From assembly GCA_949825045.1 (NCBI GenBank), contig OX463809.1, forward strand, positions 8,893,501 to 8,957,500: a DNA stretch of 64,000 nt. The letters are read 5' to 3'. The notes under the pieces are model-generated. The model searched no databases, was not told the DNA's origin, and was given only the letters and a program-made list of their open reading frames with translations. The stretch is from Argyresthia goedartella (lineage: Eukaryota > Arthropoda > Insecta > Lepidoptera > Argyresthiidae). Shown piece by piece: positions 38,101 to 47,700 of the stretch (positions within the stretch are counted from its first letter, which is position 1; every line of letters starts with the position of its first letter). A program made the translations under genes and the position numbers.

Positions 38101-41100
38101 TTTTAATGTCGACCTGGGGCGCTAGTTACAAGTAGGATTGCAAATTCGAGGAAAATGGTAGGTACAGTCAGGATCACCTAAATGTGAACACGCAAGCTAC
38201 TCAAACAGATCTACTCATCTTAGAGAACTAGAAATTTCTACACAGCGGAATTGATGCTAACATCCTCTGCGTCAATATTATCTAAGCACAATTCAATCCG
38301 ACAACGGCGTGCTTACGTCTGCGTCTGATGCTGACTGTACCTGCCAAGTATATGAAATTTGGAGATAACCTTGCCGATCGGACTTAGTTGTGTCCTTGTA
38401 TCGTGATCCAGTCAGATAAGCTTAGCTCAACTCGACACAAGGGGCCGGTAGTTTAGTATTCGACCTGTTAGTTATTCAGTCGATATTAGGCAGCAGTAGC
38501 AAGGTTGTAAGTAATAGTTTCTTAGATTAGGTTCAGTTAAGCTGTAAAACACTGGTCAACATGTGCTAGAATTTTTACAGCCGCATGATACAACTATGCA
38601 TATATAGCGAAGAAGTGTAAGGTTTGAGTTTAAATCGATATTTTATTCGAGTTTTTCGATATCGATTTATAACCAAAATGGATGGGTATCGATGGACTCG
38701 AGCGATGACTGGATCGGAAGGGGCGGCGAGTGGCGGCATTCTGTGTTTGGCGGCGATATTGAGTGGTCGTGTCAACTGTAACGGATCGGTAGACTGAAAT
38801 AAATATCTTGTGCAGTATATTGGAAGGGAGTTATACTACAAATCAGAAGCGGGATGTACATCCCCACATTTTTGAATTGATGACGTGTTTTCAAAAACTT
38901 AACCTCTCGTAATTTCAAACTGTAGGTCTTCCTTGATACAGACTATTGCTCTCGGCTTTAACACCATATTCCATTATTTTGATACAGTTTGACGGTTATA
39001 GGATAGGGAAAAATGATAAATCGGTGGGTCAAATTGGTTTTGATTTTCGAAAACGTTATGTACATCAATATATATTGAATGAGTAATACAAACCCATGCG
39101 CAGCGAGCGAAGCCATAGGTCCATGTATCCACCATTTGAATAATGACAGTTTAGTGATCAAAAATATCTGAAAACGTGATATTTCATATCTGTCACATTT
39201 CCAAAAGGTTTTCAAGGACCCTAGTTTGGTTAGACCTTATTTTTGGGACCTGCCAAAGTCAAAATCATATTATGACTCAGGTGAGGGTGTGTCGTGCATG
39301 AAATTTTAACCACTAACAATGTATGTATACCCTTAAATCCGTCAAGGACCGTAAGGTCTCGGAAGGATTAAATTATGGTTTATCATGGATCCTGTGGGGT
39401 TTCTTAAAGGGTACCAAAAATGTCATCAAATTCACGCTAAGACGCACCGTTTCCGAGATATGGCAGATTTTACCAATTTTTGTTGTTTGAACAAATTCAA
39501 ACCCATAGTGTTGCTTGTGAGTTCTAGACTATGGAACAAGAGGGAAAGGGAGCACGCCGGCGGTTGGCGACGCCTGGGCCAAGCTCAGCCCCACCACGTG
39601 ACGCTGAAGGCGACAGAAGTTCGACGAGACAAAGTCGTAGCCGTCAACGCAGCGACGTGCACGCGAGCAGCTACAGAGGCCGCACCCACCATCGCAGTCG
39701 GAGTCCTAATCATGTGAGCGAGGGCGGCCGGAGTCTACTGGAGAAAGAACGCGTGTTGGAGCGGGAACGGGACAGAGTAAGACGCTTGGAAGACGAATTA
39801 GATCGCGAGCGGAGCCGTTTGCGTTCTAGGTCAGGATTTGGAGCGCACTCACGACACAATCGTGAGATAAGTCGTGTGCGTTCCAAGTCTAGGATACGTG
39901 ATCGCTCCCGACTTAGTGTAAACGATGACCGAGGTTCATCTCCGGGCCAAACAAAGAATCAATGCCCTCGAGCTGACGACCGCGGTGAGCAGCAAGGTCG
40001 CCACGAACTTTCCAACGAACCTTGTACTCGGTCTAACCGTAGGTCTGGTAGTCCAGTTTTTTCAACGAAAGACGTTATTAATATTTTGAATTCAATGAAA
40101 CCTTAGCCATCAACGGTAGCACAGAGTTCAAACAAATTAAATCATAAAAATATTTTGCCTGAGTTTGACCCATCGTCGAAAAATCAACGGATAGACATTT
40201 GGCTGCGAAAAGTGAACGAGTGTTCTACAGTTTATGGCTGGGATGATAAGAGAGTTGTACACTTCGCGATGCAGAAACTCAAGGGGTTGGCCAAGACTTG
40301 GTACGAGGGGTTAAATTCCATTCTGTTTAGTTGGTCGGAGTGGCAGGCAAAACTATTGACAGCCTTCCCCTGCGAACAGAATTATGGCCAATCCCTGGAG
40401 GATATGTTAAAACGTAAGAGCAGAGCCAATGAACCTATTGAGGTGTACTTTTATGAGAAGATCGCCCTGCTGAACCAATGTGACATCGATGGCAAGCATG
40501 CGGTCGATTGTGTTATTCACGGACTAAGCGACAAAACTATGAAAAGTAGTGCCCTTGCATTACGATGCACGCACCCTGATCAGCTTCTGCAGTTTCTTAT
40601 GAGCAATAAGGAATTGGCCCAGACGGTACAGCAAACGGAACGGTTCAGTTTTAAAAATAGGCCCGCAAACGATAATAGATCCACCAGTAGCAGTTTAGAT
40701 GGTAAGAGGCTTAACGCTGTAACGGACAATTCCGGATTGATCTGTTTTAATTGCAGGGAGCGCGGTCACCCCTTTATGAAGTGCTCTAAACCTTTGATAA
40801 AGTGCATCACATGCCAAAGATTTGGCCATAAATCGGATAGTTGCAACTTTAGGCCTCAGAGTAGAAATACAGAGCAAACTACACCCAAAACTATGTGCAT
40901 TTCGGCTTCCCAATCAAACTCAAAATATATAAAGGCGGTGACAGTGAATGGATCCCAGCTTCAGGCTTTTGTAGATTTCGGTAGCGGAGTGGCATTAATG
41001 GCTAAATCGATATTATCAACATTAGGACTCGTATGTGACAGTGGAGTAGTACCTTTGAAGGGATTTGGTAATGAAATTGTCCAGTCGGTTGGAAGCGTTC

Positions 41101-44100
41101 AGGCCAACTTAGTAGTTGACGGAGTAAAAGCCGAAGTCAAGTTTCATGTCGTGGATGACCGTTTCCTAGAAGCGCCGATACTTATTGGTCAATCTTTCAC
41201 TGAACAACCACATGTCGTTGTGTATAAGAATTCAGAAACTCTTAAATTCTTAAGCTTTGAGGATGAGATGCCTTTCGCTGATACCAACCTGGAAGAGGTT
41301 CAAAACGTCAGAATAACGGCTTTCTCTGGTATTCATGTTCACGGTCCGGCGACAATTACGGCGGTCACGGAACCACGTATAAATGGCAATATCATTATCA
41401 GCAGCAAGGTTGTAGGAAAACTGACAAACCAGTACACCATTTATGGAGGCATATACCGCGTGTGTAACGGTATAGTAAAAATCTGTGTTGCTCCCATCTC
41501 GCCTCAGCTTCGGTTGATAATGGGAGTAACACTGTGCCGTGCCACGAAAATTTTAATAGTAAACCGCATCTTCCCTGAGTCGGATGTGTTAATAACTGCT
41601 CATAGTGATATTGACGAGAGTTTGGTTCGGGTAGGAGACAGTGCTGACGAAGCAGACAAAAGAAGACTTTACGACATCTTACACAAATACAAACACTGTT
41701 TCGCTTCTACCTTGAAAGAGTTGGGGTGCACGAACGCGGCCGAAATGTCGATTGAAATTAACAACAAAAAGCCTATTGTATATCGCCCTTACCGCTTGTC
41801 GCACAAAGAGCGCGAGCAAGTGCGGACCATGGTGGGCGAGATGCTTGAGGCTAACGTTATTAGGGAGTCTACATCAGAATATGCGAGTCCGGTCATTTTG
41901 GTTCGTAAAAAGGACGGAAAACTGATATTGTGTATAGACTATAGATTACTCAACTCTTTGACAGTGAAGGAACGGTACCCGATGCCAATAATCGAGGACG
42001 AAATCGCCCGCTTATCTGGACAAGCATATTTTATTTCCCTCGACTTGGCATCGGGGTACTATCAGGTCCCTATATCGGACGCTTCAAAGGCCTTGACAGC
42101 GTTTGTGACGCCGGACGGTCAATACGAATTCAATCGTATGCCGTTCGGCCTCGCAAATGCCCCCGCGGTGTTTCAGCGAATGATGCACAAAGTACTGGGT
42201 TCTGCGCGATATAGCGAGGCCACCGCGATATATATATAGATGACGTGCTGATCTATGGCAGGGACAAGGAAGAATGTTTGAGTCGATTGGAGCACGTACT
42301 TGAGTTGCTGGAGAAAGCCAAGTTAACGTTAAACTTATCCAAATGCGAGTTTCTAGCAGATAAGGTGGAATATTTGGGCTACGAAATTAGCGCCTCCGGC
42401 ATAAGGCCGGGAGACAAGAAGATCAATAGTGTCATACAATTCCCACGTCCGATCAACCAGCACTCGGTGCGACAGTTTCTGGGTCTGGTGGGATATTTCC
42501 GCAAATTTATTCGGAATTTTGCGCAAATAGCGCATCCGCTGAATAAGTTACTTAAAAAGGATTCGACGTGGTGCTGGTTGGATGAACAGGAAAATGCTTT
42601 TAGGGAGTTGAAAGAACGCTTAACTAATCGACCCATTTTAGCTATCTATGATCCAACAGCGGAGACGGAGCTCCATACAGATGCCAGCAAAATCGGTATT
42701 GGTGGGATCTTGATGCAAAAACCTCTGGCCGGTGGGGAGTTCCGTCTTGTTGCGTTTTATAGTCGTCAGACCACGCCAGAAGAAAAGCATTTCCATGCTT
42801 ATGAATTAGAAACCCTGGCAGTGATTTGCTCCCTTAAGAAGTTCCGCGTTTATCTCTTAGGCCAGGAGTTTAGGGTGGTAACGGATTGTAGTGCATTACG
42901 CAGCACTTTCGTAAAACGTGATATAATACCCCGGGTAGCACGCTGGTGGCTGTTACTACAGGAATTTCAATGTTCCATAGAATATAGGGCAGGCTCTAAG
43001 ATGGCACATGTGGACGCGTTATCACGCAACCCTATACCAGATGAGGAAACCATTGATGTGTTAGGACAGTATCCGACGGTGATGTCAATAAGTAGCCACG
43101 ATTGGCTACAAACTCTGCAATTGGGAGATCCCGAGCTATGCAGAATAAGAGACATTATTTCGTCGGATGTTGATGTCGATGATCTAAAATATATCAGAGA
43201 CAACTACTTGATTCGAGAAAATCAACTATTTAAAATGATTGACGGGGACGACAACAACATACGGTGGGTGGTTCCTAAGGGGGCGAGATGGCAGTTGTGT
43301 CGACTAAATCACGATGATATTGGGCATTTTGGCATGGAGAAAACTCTGGAGCGGATAAAAAAGTCCTACTGGTTCCCAAAGATGTCCAGATTTATAAAAA
43401 AGTATGTACAAGCCTGTGTTCAATGTGCATACGCGAAGAAAAGTACAGGCGCACCAGAAGGATTCTTAAATACTATAGAAAAGGTCGAGGTTCCATTCCA
43501 CACCGTCCACATCGACCATCTCGGCCCCTTCGTGAGATCTAAACGGGGAAACTCTCATCTATTGGTTATCGTAGAAGCCTTTACTAAATTCATTTTCATA
43601 AAACCAGTGAGAAACACGAACACTCAGAACGCGATGCGTGCGTTGGAGGACGTGTTTTATACATTCAGGTTCCCGGATCGTATTATAAGTGACCGTGGCT
43701 CCTGTTTCACATCTCATGCTTTTCGAAGGTTTTGTTTAGATAAGGGTACCAAACATGTATTAAACGCGGTGCCTAGCCCGCGCTCTAATGGCCAGGTTGA
43801 GCGGTACAACCGCTCAATCTTGAATTCGTTGACTGCTCAAAATTTAGACAGCAATGAGAAAGTATGGGATGAGAAGATAGGCGCTGTACAATGGGGATTG
43901 AATAACACCATCCAAAAATCCACTGGCATGACTCCTGCAGAGGTTATGTTTGGGACGTCGATGAACGCAGAACTCGATCCTAAACTCAATGAAATTAGAC
44001 GGATCACCCGTAAAGATATTGATGTCATAACTATAAGAGAAGAGGTCAAAGAGAAAATCCAGAATAATCAAATAAGGCAGAAAGAAAATTATGGTCAAGG

Positions 44101-44742
44101 TAGGAAACCAGCTCGATAGTATAAAAAAGGAGACTTAGTCAAAATTACAAAAGTGGCGTTCAACAATGATGGAAAGAGTACGAAGCTCTTGCCTTCATAC
44201 ATAGGACCATATAAGGTGGTCATAGTATTGGGGAACGATCGTTATAAATTGGCCGCGATACCTGGGTTAACTGGTAGTAAGAATAAACGTAAAACTACAG
44301 TAGCGGCTGATCGAATGTTGCCCTGGGTTCCCATTGCGGCTTTGGAGGTACAAAGCGACTGTGATGACGATGATATTGGATGTTCTGCTCCAGATATTGA
44401 TGAATGTAATATTGAGAATTTTTACTTTTTTATTTGATTGGAAATTTATATTTATTTTATTGATTATATACAGAAATATTAAAATAGATAATAATATCAA
44501 TTGAATAACTGGTTCCACCGTTGGAAGTGTTTCCATTGTGAGTGATGGACGCAATCATGCTAGAATTGGATGGGTTAGTACGTTTGTGTCTATTATACTT
44601 AATAATGATGGTTTCAGTTGTTGCTAGAATTGGATGGTATAGCAGAAACTGCTGTATTGAATTGTATATTTGAGTACCTCGTAATTGGCGTAATATCTTA
44701 TAATGTCACTTGTATATAATACTAAAAGCTGTAAGGTTTACC

Positions 44743-44785
<43 letters not shown>

Positions 44786-47700
44786 ACTGTTCCATTATTA
44801 GAGGATATTTTATTGATTATATACATAAATGTTAAAATAGATATTGATATGAATTGAATCAATGTTTCGTCAGTTTGTAACTATTATGAGTGGTGGACGC
44901 AATCATGCTAGAATTGGATGGGTTAGTAAGTTTGTGTCTATTATACTTAATAATGATGGTTTCAGTTGTTGCTAGAATTGGATGGGTTAGCATGAACTGT
45001 TCCATTATTATAGGTGGCCAATTCTTAGCTAGAATTGGATGTGTTAGCTAAAATTGGATGTAATTTTGCGAGAATTGGATGGGTTTGCAAAACCACTATT
45101 GTTTATCTGTGTGACAAGAATTGGATGGGTTTGTGGCAAAGATAGATTGCGATTGTCTTATTGGTTGGTACTGCAAGAATTGGATGGGTTTGCAGGACTT
45201 ACTTTGATGAATCCATTATGATTATGTTTTATTATTTTTGTAAATTTACAGATAATTTATTTGTTTAAGAATGTCTCCCCTCGCCGAGTGTAAGGTTAAG
45301 CGTTACACCTGGAACCGTGTATGGGGACATACACGAGGTCAGGATGGACGAGTGTAAGGTTTGAGTATAAATCGATATTTTATTCGAGTTTTTCGATATC
45401 GATTCATAACCAAAATGGATGGGTATCGATGGACTCGAGCGATGACTGGATCGGAAGGGGCGGCGAGTGGCGGCTTTCTGTGTTTGGCGGCGATATTGAG
45501 TGGTCGTGTCAACTGTAACGGATCGGTAGACTGAAATAAATATCTTGTGCAGTATATTTGAAGGGAGTTATACTACAGAAGCTAAGTGACGATTTCACGA
45601 TACGTCATCACGCACTCATTTGAATGTATCTGTGAATCACGCCTTCTCTTTAACACAGGCTTGCATGGCGTATCGTGAATTCGACTTTGATCTTCTTTGC
45701 TTTACCTGTACGGTTCTACTATGCATAGCCGCTAAATACAGTTAAACTCAACTAAAATACTACATCTAAGGTTGCCTGTCGGCCAGATAGCGGTCATAGC
45801 CACATCATAAACTTGATCATTTAAATTTATTTTAATGAAATGGTCTGAAAGGGTTGAATTTGATGAAACATTTCTTGTTCTATACTACCCAAAGTTTCTG
45901 TAACATACATATCGAACTAACACGAAGACTATTCGGGGGTTCGCTGCGCTCGCCCCCTTTAGTCTTTACCTAAGCTACCGTAATGTTTTTCCCTAAAAGA
46001 TTTCTTCTTTCTATGAAAGTTCTAATTCAACCATGGTTGGCCATTTGATGATATGGTCAATTCTAGGATATGGTTACGACAGAGACATTTAACATGACCG
46101 CGGCTGTCAAAAAGGTGTACTTTTTTTTTTCTGCTCGACGCTTCTCGGTATTAGTCGCCGAAATTAGTTGTTAACGTAGACTTAATAAACTTCTAGACAT
46201 TATTCGCAACACATGAAAATCCTAACAGATTTAAACTAAGGTTTATGAGATGATATTTGTAGGGTTTTGACACAGAGTAAGTAAGTAAAGCAAAGAGTTT
46301 CATTCATCCATGGGTTTTGACATAGAGTCATACACACAAACATTTATATACAGGCACATACATTGCTTCTGACCCCACACTCGGATACCCTGTATCGTGG
46401 GAACCAGAAACAGCGACGTCACACACATAGAAACATCCAAGACTTGGAGGTTTTTCCTTTATCCCCAGCCGGAGACCTCTCGCATGGTAGGCAGAGCCTC
46501 AGAGGTCTCAATTAAGGCATTTGTCATAATAAAGTCAATATATTCGATTTATTTATATTTGGCTTTGTAAATTTGTTTATAGGAAATTATTAATAAATTC
46601 TGCAACAACGAGCGATCGTGTTGCATCTGCCAATAATATTAGACAGGGTAAAAAGCTTGATGCACAATCACGCGAAATTGTAAATATTGTATGTGTAGCG
46701 TATGTAATGTATTTAAAAGTTATGAAAATAATTATTTTCAAAAAGTCCTTCAAAGAGTTCGCGGCGCAACAGGAATTAAAAAGATATGTTGCTTCTGAAA
46801 TATAGATATGAATATAACCACTGTCAAGCTGCTGTTAGAAAAAATCGAGATGCTGGGACCTGAAGAATGGACCAAAGTTTGTAATGTCTATACCAAAGTC
46901 TACTGTGACTTGTACTATTAGGTATTCTGTGCTTGGGTACATTACTTTTTTCTACTTTATGGTAAGTATAGTATTGTGATGAATATATAGCAACGTATAT
47001 TTCTATGCCGATAAAAGCTCGAGCGGTAAAAAATAATAATCGTATTGAACGCGTATCTGACCTATTTATCTAAGGCATATTTAAAATGCATAAGTGGACG
47101 ATAAATAGGATAGCAGAAAGGGTTTTACCTAGTTAAAAGTTAGTACTCGTAAAACTGCCAAACGGCAGTTGGTTGGTTAAAATCAGACACTTAACAAACT
47201 CTATAGACCGTTAATTAAATACCGACGTTTAACCAAGTCACTAGCATTTTGATTTAAATAAAGCATCGTCGCAAACGTTTAACAATCTGGCGATGCAAGA
47301 TGGCGTCACCACAACAGCTGATTTGCACAGCTTTTAACAGGGCAAAACATTGCGGTAGCATAGGTGAAGGGTTAAATCCTTCCTTATCCTTCGTGTTAGG
47401 TTGAACATGTAAGAACAACAAAAAATACTTAAAACATAAAGTTAAGTACTCGTAATAAAATATTTATATTGTATATGTCTTGTTGCCTAGGAACGTTTAG
47501 ACAACTCGTTAAACGTTTCGTTCACTTACTTGTCTGACGGAATTTCAGTGACTTGGTTAAACTTCGGCATTTAATTAACGGTCTAGAGAGTTACTTAAGT
47601 GTCTGATTTAACCAACTAACTGCGACGTCTATACTACCTATACATAAAGAACTGTGAAAGCCTTGGTTTAATTCGAATAGAAAACATCATGCATCGTGCT

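Larger units (their letters stand above)
38616..45577 (+). mobile_element. Ty3/Gypsy retrotransposon with SR-rich Gag and hairpin-array 3' UTR
   Basis: LTRs 38616-38840 and 45353-45577 (both 225 bp, four differences), TGTAAGG...TACTACA, flanked by the 4-bp duplication GAAG (38612-38615, 45578-45581). Total 6962 bp. One long gag-pol frame is broken by TAG at 40104, a shift in a TA run near 42228-42239 and TAG at 44117. No clear TGG primer site follows the left LTR. The 0.9-kb 3' UTR has a striking repeat structure. It is antisense to the GARNL3-like gene in whose intron it lies. Confidence 0.93.

Noticed and set aside
47166..47622. hAT element suggested by CAG...CTG-like ends
   Set aside because: No 8-bp duplication flanks it and it has no coding frame; kept only as a foldback/MITE.
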